NCBI RefSeq assembly: GCF_000524195.1
Contig: NW_020170467.1
Span: 279,157 to 343,156, forward strand
DNA from: Echinococcus granulosus
Taxonomy: Eukaryota; Platyhelminthes; Cestoda; Cyclophyllidea; Taeniidae
DNA: 64,000 nucleotides
Reading direction: 5' to 3'
Shown: positions 13,085 to 36,683 of the stretch, piece by piece
Numbering within the stretch: position 1 is the stretch's first letter
Layout of the letters: the number at the start of each line of letters is the position of its first letter
Translations under genes and position numbers: made by a program
The notes under the pieces: generated by a model
Told to the model about the DNA's origin: nothing
Database searches by the model: none
What the model saw: only the letters and a program-made list of their open reading frames with translations

Positions 13085-15475
13085 CTTTTAATTCCCCATT
13101 TTCAAAAATTGTGTATCTTCCCCAGAAATACACCACCAAAATCAAACAAGGCTGAAGCACTTTCCGGTGTCACCATCTATTGTACAACAAATGCTACGAG
13201 AAGCTTGTGCACCTCCGCAACGGGTATAACCGCCGTTGAGAAGAAGCAGACAAATACGAAGCACCTCCATTAGGTTCAACTGACGTGAGGATTTCTTGAA
13301 ACAGAAAAGGAGGAAAAGTAGCCGAGAGCATGGCAGAGCTGCCATACTAATGATTGACTGACTCATGTCTGTGCTTTATAATGCATGTGTATGTAAACAA
13401 TCACACACTTTTGACAGATCCCTTCAAGTTCCAGCAGGCCATTACAACAAGCTCTATCAAAAATCATGCCAACATTTTTCTCCATTTTCTGATACATGGC
13501 CTATTTTTAGCCTTCTTTACAAATAATAAATGCAAAGCTTATTTATTCTTTGCATTTTTTAAAAAAATTAAGTAGTGTTCTTTTAAGTCGTTGCCAAAAT
13601 ATCTGTTACCCTACGGTTTCTGAGGTAAATCGTTCCAAAATGACACCCAAAATATCCACAACTGATCGGACGACGTCAATGGATATTCAGATAGAAAGCA
13701 TCAGGAACATGCAGCACCTCCTATTTGCTTAAGATATACGAGTTGAAGTTATTTATTTGGCAGAAAACTAGTAAAAAGAAGCACTTGTCATGTAAGTGAT
13801 GCTTGTCGTTTATTAATTTCTCAAAAAAACCAGGCCTTTCGCTTCTCTGCCCTTTTTTAAATATCAGTATTTAAAAGGTCTTTTCAAAAATTATTGAACA
13901 AATAAAATTGGCAGTCACTGGTTGTAATTTGGGCACTCCATTAAATAAACAATTGAAATTTTGTTCTTTCTTACAGGAAAAGAAATTAATTGATTTTGTT
14001 TGACAAGCAAATGAACCATAGACATATGTCGATTAATTGATAGGCATGTTTTACCAAGTAATTTTGAAGATGCACAAATTTTGCAATTGACAGATTGCAG
14101 GTGAGCAAATAAAACAGGTTTTTCTTCTTTTTACCTAGTTTGGGGGTATTAGATGAATACTTCGCAAAAAAACTATTCATTAAATATTAATTAGTTCGAC
14201 AACCCTCCACCGTTTGTGCTGTGTAACTATTTGCTATGTACCACTGATATAAAGTGATATCAGTAATATAGAATAAGATGATTTATATGCACCTATTTAG
14301 TTTTTCTACGAAGAATAAACTAGATGATTTGAAGGTATTGCTCAAAAAAGAGTTGGTCATTGTTCACAACTGCACTCGGAACATTGATATAAATCAGCCT
14401 ATTGCTGACAAAATATGCTACAACTTTTTTAAAGGAATAAAAAGTGACTTGTCAATAAATCTGGCCGATAGGATCATAGGTAAACGGCGCAACGCTTAAG
14501 GAGGAAATTAAAAGTACAAACCGCTTTCCACTGGTCAAACCTAATAAGGGATCACTCAAATTAACATCGCTTCTACTGAAATTACACCATGACCTATTTC
14601 ATTGGGCAGATATCAACAACAAAATTAAATAGAAGGTCGTAACTTTATTTTAAAACCTTTGTATTTTTAAGAAAGGCGGACTTGAAATGTAGGGCTGATT
14701 TGCCCTTTTTAATTAAGTAGCCTTTATTTGACATAAGAAATATGTCAGGAACTAAGTTAAATAAAAGTGCATACGGGGTCCAATCCGTCCTTACGGAGAA
14801 GCGGACACATTAGTTTTTTTACTTTTGATCATTGTTGGACCCAAGAGGTTTCCTGGGTCCTAACCTACCCTCCTCCAAATATTATGGCCGATTCCAGCAG
14901 AAGTATAAATTTAGAGAAACATGCGAGGTATAGCGATGAGTCAAGAGCTAAAGAGTAAATTTAGCTCCCAATGTTTTATTTTATTGTCTTTAATGAAAAA
15001 AATGTGTGCTTCAGTTTAACAAAATTTTACCACTATTTTGACAAGTTGATTGATTGTTCTCTTTGCACAAGATTAGCTGAAACTCTTATGTTAATAAAAG
15101 GTATATTATCTTAATATCTCGAAAAGTTTATGAATTAATCAGTCAAATTTCATCTTTTGTAATATGACACTAAGATTTTTATTAATTTTAACGAAAATTG
15201 GATATGAGACTCCGCCTGCTGCGCTTAAAGGGGACTAGAGAGCAAACATGTTTGCTATTTAGCAACTGAGTTTGTGTTAAATCCCATTGAAAGAACAAAT
15301 TACTAGGTTAAAAGGTTAAGTCTCCTTGTAAAACGGGAATCGAGTGTTGTTTGGAATGCTGAGAAAATGCAAAAATCTGCTAGAATCCAGTAATAGTTTT
15401 ATAGAAGCCTAGGCTGTGACTAGACAACAGACATAACGAGACGATGTTTACAAAGGATAAAGTAGGTATACTTAC

Positions 15476-16470
15476 TGATGTCTGTCTCCATCTCGCGCCT
15501 GAACCGTATACCTTACTCCAAAGTGGTCCAAATGTCTTCTGTTCACCTGTTCTCCACTAAAACTAGTACCCAATGCATCCCAACTGCTACACGATCCATT
15601 TCGAACTACGCCCTAGCAGCAGAAAAATATCGAGAAGAAAATATTTAACTCGTACCGTTTTGCAGATTGTTGTATTAAAGGTGAGAGATGCTCCAGGCCT
15701 AGCAAAAATCTTCACTTCAAATCGGCCATTGTCATTACTTCTGGATGATAAGAGAAGAGCATCACCTTCAACCAACTCTCCGGTTAGTCGAAAAGTGCAG
15801 AGAGCTTGATGAGAGGTGTTCAGACCGATGAATCTAAAAACTAATTAGTGAAGCAGGGCTTACGTAATATTATCCACATCGGGAAAGACAGGAAGAAAGA
15901 GGCTGAGATCAGCACCGTCTAGACAACCAAAAGCGGCTTTATAGACGGCATCGGAAGAGTACCAGAGTTGGTGCGACTATAAAAGGTGGTAGATATTAGA
16001 GGAGATAACATACTGGATTGCTGAAGGGGCAGTGTAATTCCAGTGGACGATTGTTCCAACGACGGTAGGTCTTACGAAAAAAATTTCCAGATATTCGATC
16101 TATATCTTGAACAGCAAATGCTAAAGGGCAAAAAAACAATTTTTTAATTGATTTAGTTTTATGCACAAATATAGCACCAAATTTCAGAAGTATTTCGCCT
16201 CATTGCAGAAGCTTAATTTTGGCATCAAAAGTAGCACGTTCAGAAAAAAGCAACGAACAAAACACAAAACGTCAGTTTGTGTTCACAATCTTTTCGAAGA
16301 AAAAATTTAGGGGAAAGAGAGGAATATCCAAATTTTGCAAAACAGATGCAGACAGGCAATGAAAACAGCAAAAGAAGGAATAGAGCTGCGATTCACAAGA
16401 ACAACTTACCTACAAAGTTGATACAAACAATAAATACAATGTGTACTACAACGGACTTAGCGATGACCAT
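15476..16470 (-). CDS. Unrecognised secreted or membrane protein, N-terminal five exons (partial)
   Basis: Five minus-strand exons join in phase: 16470-16410, 16105-16014, 15976-15864, 15833-15656 and 15556-15476, about 175 residues. Exon 1 is a hydrophobic signal peptide beginning MVIAKSVVVHIVFIVC and ends at a consensus gtaagt donor. The mature part has a few cysteines and a beta-sandwich look (for example GRFEVKIFARPGASLTFN, then GPLWSKVYGSGARWRQTS). The tryptophans and spacing vaguely recall a MAM domain, but I do not claim that. Introns are 304, 37, 30 and 99 nt; the 30-nt one is near the lower limit for any animal. The gene must continue to the left, and only one weak candidate exon (12976-13084) was found. 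The start is chosen because it is the only ATG in frame with the signal sequence. Function is unknown; an extracellular role is inferred from the signal peptide. Confidence 0.6.
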
Positions 16471-17485
16471 CACGAATGCTTCGACATCCCGAGGTCAAAT
16501 ACACGATTTGAAATGCGGCTGATAAAGAGAAGGGTTAAAACAAAAGAAGCGACCTTAAAAATCAGAATATCTGAAAAGTGAAGACCAACAATTCTTGAAT
16601 TATTGCTGCATTTCGCACTGCCGTAAGGTAAAAACAATTTATGTTGTGAAATAGACCTAAGTTTGCAGCATGACTACACAAATTCCTTGCAAGAGCACTT
16701 GCTTTTTATCACTTTGCTGCTAATACTTGCAACTAGCATTTAGCTTAAAAATCAAGAGAGCAGAGGTGTACACTACAGTGAAATAGCGAATCATATCTCC
16801 AACTCGCCTATGTTTCCAAGATAACAGTGCACCCCAACAAAAGAAACAATTACATATCATTCGATTAATCTCTAAGAAATGTATAACAATATGCACTAGT
16901 AATACACATTCTTCTCCCGAATATGTTCTCTACTTCTCCAAGTCCTTGATCCTGTTTTATTGCTAACAAAGCAGACAAAAATGCTTTATAATTAATGCTT
17001 TAACTGTTGTTTCGATAGAAATAAATAATAATCACTATCCTAGAAGTTGCCATGCACAAAGAATTGATCTATCTCCCGTTTTCAAAGTGATTTTAAAATG
17101 CCTAAACTACTTTTTAACCCCACAGCTGTGGTGACCTCGTCCAGCAAGACGGCTAGACAGATATGGCAAGAATGATTAAAACGCCAGGTCCTCTAAGCCC
17201 CTAGTGGTTCCATGCCCATTGGTATAAACGTTTCGCCAAGAGTTACATAAGCAGGTGGGCTACTTGGCTGAGCGTAAGACGCTAGACATGTCAATCATTA
17301 GAAATTTATTGCCTTCGCTTACCCCAGACCTGCCCTATTTCTGCAATAGCACTCCTCCCTCTAATCTCCTCCTGCAGGCTTCCCGGAGAAAAGGTTAGAT
17401 ATTAGCACCGTGGGTCCTGTACCACTGAACAAGAGAAAAAATTATCTGCATCGGTAGGTAGTTAAGACAGAACTCATTTAAATCA

Positions 17486-18080
17486 ATGAGCAGAGGAGAT
17501 AACTTAAGTTTTATCTGTTGCTGGATTTGTCATCATGTGATTCCGGAAATGGCGTTTACTGAACAATGCAAAATCTTTGAAATTTCCAAAGTGTGCACGA
17601 CCTCCAAACATCCACAGGGCAGTGGACAGGTGGAAGGAACGAATAGCACTCTGATTGAACCACTAAAGGCTTTCGCTAACAATGCGGAAGCTGAAGGCTT
17701 GGATCTAAGCCTTGGACGTACTCTTCTCACGTACAGGCCTAGAGTCTATGCATCAACAGGCGTTTTACTATTTAAGATTCTTACAGGTCGTGCTTTGAAA
17801 GCGCCTTCCGATGCCTTTCTACGAAGCACCAGAGTAGCAACTAGCTATGTCTCAGAGTACATGCTGCGTCTGGAAGAGGGCATACGAGCATCTTTTAACA
17901 TCACTTATGATACTTTTGATTGTTTTATGCAAGGTTGGACTAACTTCTACCAAAAGAGATACTTTGTTTAAATATACAGGCTGATTCCCCACCCATAATA
18001 CAGCCCAAGTTTCATCACCCTTGGCTCAAAGATCCATTCCAACGGGCAATGGTACTCTCACCTACAAACTCTCTCGTCCA
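17486..18080 (+). mobile_element. Decayed Ty3/gypsy LTR retrotransposon: integrase C-terminal part
   Basis: The frame 17486-17971 carries hallmarks of a Ty3/gypsy integrase: KVCTTSKHPQGSGQVEGTN contains the catalytic-glutamate region (usually KVRTTSKHPQGNGQVER), followed by a tYRp..yaSTG..lfkiltGR stretch and a YVSEYMLRLEEGIRASFN segment. After a stop, a shifted frame (about 17980-18060) still reads IIQPKFHHPWLKDPFQRA, matching the usual PKFHRPW.GPF end of the integrase. The first two acidic catalytic residues, the reverse transcriptase, protease and LTRs are not found, so this is a dead remnant. It lies between the secreted-protein gene and the DUF4476-like gene. Confidence 0.8.
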
Positions 18081-19198
18081 CGGCGTGCAACTCTGTACTC
18101 GGCCAATAATCGTTCACCAAAACGAGACGCGATCCTACAAAGGCACAACACAGGTCGGATAAGGTGTGCACTAACGGAAAAAAGAAAACCACTTAAAGGC
18201 ACATTTAAAGACAGCCCATAAGGGAAGTGCTGGAGACTGTACTATTAGAACGAAGGAGCTATGTTATACATATTTTATTTAAATGCGCCTTTTATGTGAG
18301 TGGCTTTTAGTAAACCCTAATCTTGCAATAAATGAGTTGTCAGAATTCCCCTAGGCAGAGAGTAGTTCAGTGATTAAATATTCCTAAACTTGTACCGATT
18401 TCCGTTGACTCCATCTAGTAAGCGTGTCCGAATAAAATTACTTTGATTTTTCACAGATTCTAGAAACCAAATAGAACTAAAATAGGAGCAGACCACATTT
18501 CCATGTAAATAAATGCTTAAGAACCACGAACAAATCAAGATACTCGTAATGATTTATTTGTGACTAAGGATTCAGGATGAACCAATAATTCGGTATTTGT
18601 ACGCCGCTCTTAGTGCGGTCGTACAATCGTGCAAGGCTAATTCTAGAATAATAATTTAGAGTTTCGTCTGCATTTTCATGAGTTCCAGCAGATCTTACCC
18701 CATATACCCACAAATACATTCTTGCTTTCTGTATGACAACCAAATGGCATTCGATAATAAAAATTAACGACAAAACTTTTATGAACAATGTCAAGGTCAT
18801 TGTGTCTGTTTAGATCTTTAGTCATAACGATAGGCCTGTAGCGGTAAAGCAAATTTACTGCGATTAACTAGTCTTTTGAAGACACTGGGTATTATAACAA
18901 AATGATATTTTCAAATCTAAAATTTAACTGCGTTTTATTTGCTCAAGATTTGGAACAAAAATATGTTACGTGGGAATACCCTATTTTTTACCTCGTACAT
19001 ACACCAATTTACAGGGGAAACTTGCCATCATATTAACAACTAATTTGATTTATATCTGCAAATGCAGAGACCGATTAACTAAGGCAGTGTTATAAAGTTA
19101 ACTTTTAGCTGCATCTACGTACTACATTCGAGGATATATCGCCCATTCATCTATTCTGAGCGCACATTTGCTAAATTCTGCAATTCATCATCCTTTTA
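18081..19198. other. Intergenic stretch upstream of the DUF4476-like gene
   Basis: AT-rich sequence with no frame that I can support and no clear TATA box in the usual place. The 3' edge is a short pyrimidine run ending in ag, one base before the ATG of the next gene. Confidence 0.4.
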
Positions 19199-19201
19199 AG
19201 G

Positions 19202-20393
19202 ATGTCTCGTAAGCCTCTCCCTGACAGTGACTTTAGTCGGCTTATTGCGGACCTGCGTGCAGAAACTGATGAAAGCGAGCGCAAACTAGCCAAGCTCTAT
19301 TACTCGAGGGGCAATTTCAGTGGCCCTCAGGCTGCCGCCTTAGTCGGTACCTTTAAGACCGCACCAGAGAAAATGCGTGTTCTTCGCATGCTCGAACGTC
19401 GACTTTGTCGAATGAGTTGCGCTGAGGGTGAAGAAGTCCTTCGGAACCTACAGCTTACTCAAGGCGACAAACTCAGTGCATTGGACTACATTAAACGGTG
19501 GGTCGGATTCTGAGTAAATTGATTTCAAGTACGACCTTTTATAGAACCCTATTCGATCATCAAACTGTAGAAGGAACGGAGCATATAATGAAGGCTTTTG
19601 TTTCAGAAAAGGACAAACTACGTGCTCTGAATCAGCTTTGTGCGGTAGGGCTGTGACTGCGTGGAGTCCTCTTATCCTTTTCTCCCTAAACAGATATCGT
19701 CGTATGCAAATGAGGAGGTTCCAGCTGGTGGTCACGCGGTCCCGGAATCGATTGGTGCTGTTTTGAGTTCTGCACCTCCGCTTGAGGAACATGCCTATGG
19801 TCCTGTTAGAATCCAACTTTATGAAAAATACGTAAATAATCACAGACTCTACTAAATCATTGCCCATATGATAACGATCAACCATCCGAAATAAGCATAT
19901 GCTTCTCGGTTAACATTTGCTTATATATCCATCTTCCGTTTCAGGGTGACAACATTTATAACAACCTTTATCTGAGCTGCTTGTGTCTTCATGAATCAGT
20001 ATCGCGTTTCGTTATGTAGTCAGGTGAATATCAGAAGTGATCTCATAATTTTTTCTTCTGCTCCAACAGGGTAGAATTGGTCTCCAAAACTTTCCACCAA
20101 CGCTTAGAGCCATTCCAAACTCCGCCTATGCCTGCCATCCATCCTACATATATGGACGTCAACTGGACACTTCGTTTAATCCCAGTGGGGGTCGTCCACC
20201 ATTACCTCCACGACCTATCGATACTGCAGTGACAGGACCGGCACGGAAACTCTACTTGCCTCCATTGCCATCCTCAACAATAGATAGAGTGTGTTTTAGT
20301 CATGGAGATCCCTGTCTTGGTGCAGAACAGAGTGGAGTCTCGTCAATTGGATTTATTGACCATCAAAAATGGACAAACTCGAAATGTCGTTAA
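19202..20393 (+). CDS. DUF4476-like protein with proline-rich tail, 285 aa
   Basis: Four exons join in phase: 19202-19497, 19545-19644, 19694-19831 and 20070-20393, with introns of 47, 49 and 238 nt. Exon 1 (from MSRKPLPDSDFSRLI) has the DUF4476 pattern: F..Li..l near the start, then KLAKLYYSRGNFSGPQAAAL, then EKMRVLRMLERRL and GDKLSALDYI (about residues 10-98). Exon 2 adds a second unit-like end (EKDKLRALNQLC). The last 155 residues are low-complexity and proline-rich (GGRPPLPPRP), ending in a cysteine-containing tail. DUF4476 occurs in bacteria and animals; its function is unknown to me, so none is assigned. The ATG is one base after an ag acceptor-like site (19199-19200), so a trans-spliced leader or a 5' UTR intron is possible. 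The gene is convergent with MELK. The join of exons 1 and 2 was settled by phase: the more obvious acceptor near 19606 gives a stop. Confidence 0.8.
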
Positions 20394-21818
20394 GCGGTGG
20401 CGAGAAAGAAGAAAGAAAACAGTGAAGGTTCTTTAAGAGTAAACACGCTTTCTTGTCATCTGTGAAGTCAACTTTCCAGCGTAAAGATGTGGAATTTCTT
20501 TTGAGACTTCTTTGGCTTCATTTTGTGATTGAATGGGAAGATGGATTGGAGAACTCGTTTTCCTAATTTTAACTATCGTTGGAGGCAGTGCTACTATTTT
20601 TAAGTAAAGTGCTTCCACCAACTATAGATAGGAGTCTGAGGAGTTGAAACCGAGGTACCAGAGGTAAGAAGGGAGGAGGCAATGCTCCAGCCCATCACGT
20701 TCTCATTATAATCTAATAGATATTTCTGCGAGTAATTGTTGACCGTAGACACCCAAGCGACTACCTACGAAGCAGAATGGCTAGCTGGAAGTGGCCTTGG
20801 CTGTTTTAATTTTGTAAGAAAGGGACTCGCATAAACGCATGAACTTATTTAATTACCTTGTAGGGGTGCGGACCTGTTACGTGTTCGTATGAGCAAGGGA
20901 TAAGTCTTGCCCTTACCTCAGGTTACTCCAGTGCGGACCTCCCCGAAGGCATTAGCTACTGCCGTCGCAAATAATATGAACGTGAGAAGGCCTCCGAGTC
21001 TCAACGACGATGGTAAATGGGGTTCGCCTGGTACATTGCATTTATGAAGGGAGGGCTAGGAATAGATTACAGTCCACGGGAAGGTCGCACTAGTGGCTTC
21101 CTTTCGAAATTAACCAGCTGACCTCCATGAATGCAAGCTTTTTGTAAAGCATCAATGGAAACGACCATACCCTCTGCAAGGCACGAAGAGATGCTACACA
21201 CGCTCACCACTACACTGATTCCGTTATTCTCGTAGACATTAGAAGGCTGGTAACATGGGAAACTTCTGCGCCTGTAGCGGGAGACTAGACGGATCCACTT
21301 AGTCATCCCATTCATAAGAGGACGCTACTTCTGTTACGACCAATTCAGAAGCCAAATTCACGTCGCGCCCCAGAAGTTGCCCTACGCTACCCTACCTTTT
21401 TTCGGCAAAAAATACCCATAAAACAAATTCGACATTCCACTGAAGTATAGTTTGCTGGAAAAAAGGAAGTGAAAACAGAATTACGAAATCCATTGATTCC
21501 ATGACCCAATATGTAAATAATTCGATCAGACACTCCATCAAATCACATCTCAAACCTCTAGGTGGCGAAATGGGCAACTCTTTTGAATGTAAAACCTGAT
21601 TTTTACACTAAAAAAGAGAAGCAACTACAAAAATATATTTCAATTATCATCGCCGTCCTCACTGCGTCATCATTCACATTCCATGATCTAGGCTGCACTT
21701 ATTTAGCAACACAGAATAAGGGGAGAGGGGAGAAAGGAGAAGGATGGGGGTGAGGGGTCGGGTTAAGCATCCCAAAAGGATTAGGTGAATGAACTGATGG
21801 TGTGAGTACCTCCGTCGC
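20394..21818. other. Convergent intergenic stretch between the DUF4476-like gene and MELK
   Basis: This holds the 3' ends of two genes that face each other. A GC-richer block at about 20860-21330 differs in composition from its surroundings and may be an old mobile element, but I recognise no domain in it. No canonical poly(A) signal was found close to either stop codon. Confidence 0.4.
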
Positions 21819-32446
<10,628 letters not shown>

Positions 32447-33111
32447 GACTAATTGTAAGTTCCTTGAATATCATGCAAGGTTGCAAACAGCAGAACCTCA
32501 ATCCGTAGGACGTGAACTGAAATTGTGTCGCCTCGGTCGATGCGTTCAAACAATCATGGCAATTATATTACAAATTTAAAAACCAAACTTGTTGAACTAC
32601 TTTTGAATGCGTAAGATTACATACATTGCTTATGACCTTTAAGTCTATCTGGCATGTAGCACAGTACTTCATTTATAAAAGGGAACGTCACAAATCCAGA
32701 ACATTTTTGCATCAACCGAAAGAACATTGCTGCGCGAATATACACAAGAGGTTCAGAAAGTTAATAATTAACATTACTTCAATCTGTGAAGCATCCGAGA
32801 CGTGTGATGCAATCAACTTTGAGGTTGCCGGTACATCAATGTGCTTTTATGACCTAACTTATTTACTCATTGTATGATCTTAGTTTCATAACGGTTGCAT
32901 CATACCAGGCAACCACTCTTTTCTTTGCATCTCTTGGCTCAACCACGTAGCCCCTCACCTATTAACCAAATTACACACCCATTTACGTTTCCCTTGAAAA
33001 TGTTTAATGTTAAGTAAAAAAGACGGGCTTACTAAATTTTCTGATAAAATCGGAGCAATTTACAAATGATATCAAAAATACAATGCAAGATTCAGTTGGA
33101 CAGAAGTCTGT

Positions 33112-35397
33112 TTAAGTATTTAGACGCATCAGAGCTGTGAATTCGTCAACAGTTAGCACTCCATCCCCATTATCGTCAACAGTTTTAATAAAATCTGAAA
33201 TATCGGCTTTGGAGATGTTCACACCGATCTGCGAAAGGCCATCATGGATCTCCGATACTGTCAGGAAACCGGAATTATCCACATCCATCTGTGCAAAGGT
33301 TTGCTTCCAGTCATTAATCCTGAAAACAAAAAAAGGCCGAAAATACAAAGTCGGAAATATTTTCTAGTAATAAATTTCATTAATAGTTCTTTGGACCTAC
33401 GTGGTTTCGGGAATTTCCTTTAGTCCAAGCGCACGTTCGTACTCGTCCAGTGTGACTCTCCCGTCACCATCAGCATCAAAAAGATTGAGAAATTCCTGAA
33501 AAGTGTGGAAACAGCATTAAAGATCTTTCCTCCAGCATTTAATGATTGCATTGTAAACGATTTCTTCAAAATTAAATTTTTACTTTTGCAGTGGGATTTA
33601 TTTTCCAAGGGAGTTTCAGGAAGGAATTAATCTGCAAAGAGATAACTGTGCATTGGGCTAAAATTTGATCGCGTGGATTCGCTAAATTGGCCGCCAAATT
33701 TAGCTTTCGCCGTATTTTTTGGTAGAGCATTTTAAAACTGACGCCGTGCTAAACACTCAAAAGTGGTACTATGTTGAGTGAGAGTGCGATTGCTCGGAAT
33801 GCCATTGTGACGTGTACGAGCATGCTTCACCTTTGATCGTAGGTATGTATGATGTCGGCATATTGGCATACAAAAAAGTTTTCTCTAATGGAAGATTTAG
33901 TGTAAGCGCTGGCCTTAAGTGCAAACGAGTTAGCTCGTTATCACAAGGTAGCTAGGACTTATGGGCTTCGATTCTACAATTAAGGGAAATCCTCTATGAA
34001 AAACCTGAACTTACCAAATGCGTCCCTTGAGGGTATTAAAAAGCACGTGTATGCATATCCCAAAATGCCTATACCGTGGGTTGTATTTTAAGCCTATCCA
34101 ATCGCATGAGTTCACCTTTGTGATCTTTGTCAACGAACCTGTTCACCATGTCCAGAATCCTATACTTACAACTGATCACATGTTCAATTTCATGTGTAGC
34201 CGAATTTCCTAAAATCTATTGCCAATTTTGTCAAAAAAGGACATTTTCAAGGTGTTAAATGGTGGAATCAACATTTACTCGTTCCTCGAACCAGGAAAAA
34301 CTGGGCCCATCAAAGCCGTTTTCCCCGAATCACCGATCCCAAATACAGCTGTCAGTGCGTGCATGAGTGTCTCGAATCGATTATCGATTTAGTGGACACG
34401 CTTCACGTGACAAGCTAACGCCGACACGAGAGGTCGGTTTCGCCACACCGTCCAGCTTTATCTAATCAATACTGACCGTGAGCAAATGACTAATTTGCGG
34501 TAATTAAAAAACTCTAGGAGAAAAAAAAATTGTGGGTCCTAGCAAATGGCGAAAGAAAAGGGTAAATAAGGCGTAACGCCGCAAAAAGGTGGCGCATGGG
34601 GTGGACCCCAAATTTGTCACACTGTCAAAGAATGTGTGGCGTGCGATCTCACCACCCCAGATCATTTTACCACAGTCATTAAAATAACGTGATCTTTGAT
34701 CGCATGACCCTGTCTCCCGGTTAGGATAAATTCTTCCTATGGCAAAAATTTCTCATTAATCATGACTTAAGAAAAAAAAATAATGTGTTAAACATCTTGG
34801 AATTGTTTGAATAGGAGTATGCAATTTCACTTAGGGGCTGGATGAGGAAAAGTAGCGGGGAAAATGTATAAAAGGCCTAGCTCCATCCAATCGGATCTTG
34901 TTGTCTGTACTGAAATGGATTAAAATCAGTCGAATCGGTCTGGGACCGCCTGCTGTCATTGTCATTGACGTCATGGAATTTGTTTGTTCACAAAGTCGGC
35001 CAATAAATGTGATCCAAATTCATCAAAAAACACTTTTCGGTCGACTATCTTAACGATCGTCGGTCAGTCAGTTATGAACCGACTTTCAGTCAAGAAAAGA
35101 TGGTATTCTGTCGAGGAATCATTAAAGTTATTTGTAAAAAAATAAGAAGGAAAATTTGCAAAATTACATTTTCAAGAAAAACGTTTGAATGTTTTATTAC
35201 GAAGGTTGGTTTTTGTAAGCGCATAGTGGCAGTAATTAAACGGGCGGAGAAGGACTTACTGCAGCAACACTTTTAGGCAGGTTCGAGTCCTCGAGACACT
35301 TCTCAATCTCCGATCTACTTAATATGCCATTTCTATCTGTGTCCATATTGTAGAACTTTGACAACAATGCCTGCCTCTCAGCCTTTGAAAGAGTCAT
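33112..35397 (-). CDS. Four-EF-hand calmodulin-like protein, isoform A (162 aa)
   Basis: Four exons (minus): 35397-35260, 33631-33584, 33495-33401 and 33319-33112, all phase-matched; introns are 1628, 88 and 81 nt. The protein has four canonical 12-residue calcium loops: DTDRNGILSRSE (19-30), DADGDGRVTLDE (69-80), DVDNSGFLTVSE (106-117) and DDNGDGVLTVDE (142-153). Each keeps acidic residues at positions 1 and 12 and glycine at 6, so all four should bind calcium. Length matches a two-lobed calmodulin or troponin-C-like sensor, but the inter-lobe region (KLPWKINPTAK) is not calmodulin. I cannot say whether it is tegumental or muscular. A TATA box sits 61-69 bases upstream of this ATG. A second first exon (36824-36684) can replace exon 1. 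The 3' end lies 665 bases upstream of the MELK start on the same strand. Confidence 0.85.
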
Positions 35398-35457
35398 TGT
35401 ACCAGACTTGAAAAACGCTAATGAAGTGATGCGGTCTGGTTTTTGTCTAGGCAGGCG

Positions 35458-35466
35458 TTTTTTATA
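35458..35466 (-). promoter_or_regulatory. TATA box of EF-hand first exon A
   Basis: Minus-strand sequence gagctataaaaaacgcc. The TATAAAAAA run lies 61 bases or more upstream of the exon A start codon, leaving room for a 5' leader of about 35-40 bases. Confidence 0.65.
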
Positions 35467-36683
35467 GCTCCATGTGTGTGTGTGTAGGTGCGTGGGCGTT
35501 AGGTTACCCAATCAGAATGAAGCGGCAACTGCTCTGTGACTCCATGGCCCACGGCAACGCCAAGAGGTGTGGGTGGTTGCGTCTCCATGTCTCGTGGCCT
35601 ATTATCTTGCTCCAAAAGCACTTTTCTAACCATTCCACGGGACTTATCCATGGTGTAGATCGGGCTTTTTCGACCAAGAAATGTGATGGATGAATTGAAA
35701 AAAAAGGAGAATGGATGACTTTGAAGGTCTTATGCAAATCGATTAACCCAGTAGTCCAACTTATTTACTTCGCGACAGTTGACATGATATGGGAATTAAA
35801 ACTTTCCAAAATGTTGCTTGTAAACACCCCATGAAGAAATGAAAGGGGTCAAATCAACAAACACATAAATTAGACATTCTTATATAGACGCGAAAAATGT
35901 TTATTTACCGCTTTTTGTGAAATGTATCCTCAAACCCAAAAGTGCACAATCTTTAAAGACCCAAAATGAACTGCAACCCAAGTAATTTCGATATACACCG
36001 ATTGAAATACTCCAAAGGATAAAGTCTTCTCATTAATTTACTAAAAACTCCACAGTTTTAGGAGGATATTCCCTTCATGCAACCCATTGTTAAATGCTGG
36101 AGGCCCCTAAGGGGTATGCCCACTTAGCTATAAACAAAAGGAGCTCAGTGATTCAAAAAAAGCATTTAATTGCCTAGTTCGGTCATTGTACGTTGATTAC
36201 CAATAATAACAGTACATAAACCATTTTCATGCGTTAGCAATGAAGAAAGCAGCAGTTACTAGCTAACCGAACATTATTAAACAACTGTTTAGATAATTTT
36301 GAGTTTGTTGGCTTAGCAGACAACTAAAACCGATCTAAAAGAACAACTACATGTGTACTTCACTCCTCCAAGAGTTTACAGATTTATAAAGGTCTCGGAA
36401 AAAAAATCGACACTTTGGTTGTAAAAGCTTATTTGATAGTTTACTTTATTGAAAAATCGCTCTGCTGATGCCAACACGAAGCTACTAACCTGAACTTATT
36501 TTTCATTTCAGATTTAAATCGACTATTTTTGACAAATAACTATTTATTACTAAAGAGTCTAAATATGGCAACTGAATTATGCTTAACATTTTCGAAGAAA
36601 TTTTACATCGAGGAGCCACTGCTTGATTTAAAACGTCAAGTCACCTCTAAAAGAACCAGTGCAAATAAAATCTCATAACTCAC

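Noticed and set aside
34863..34876. Plus-strand TATA-like word gtataaaaggcc
   Set aside because: No plus-strand gene or first exon follows it within several kilobases; it lies in an EF-hand gene intron.
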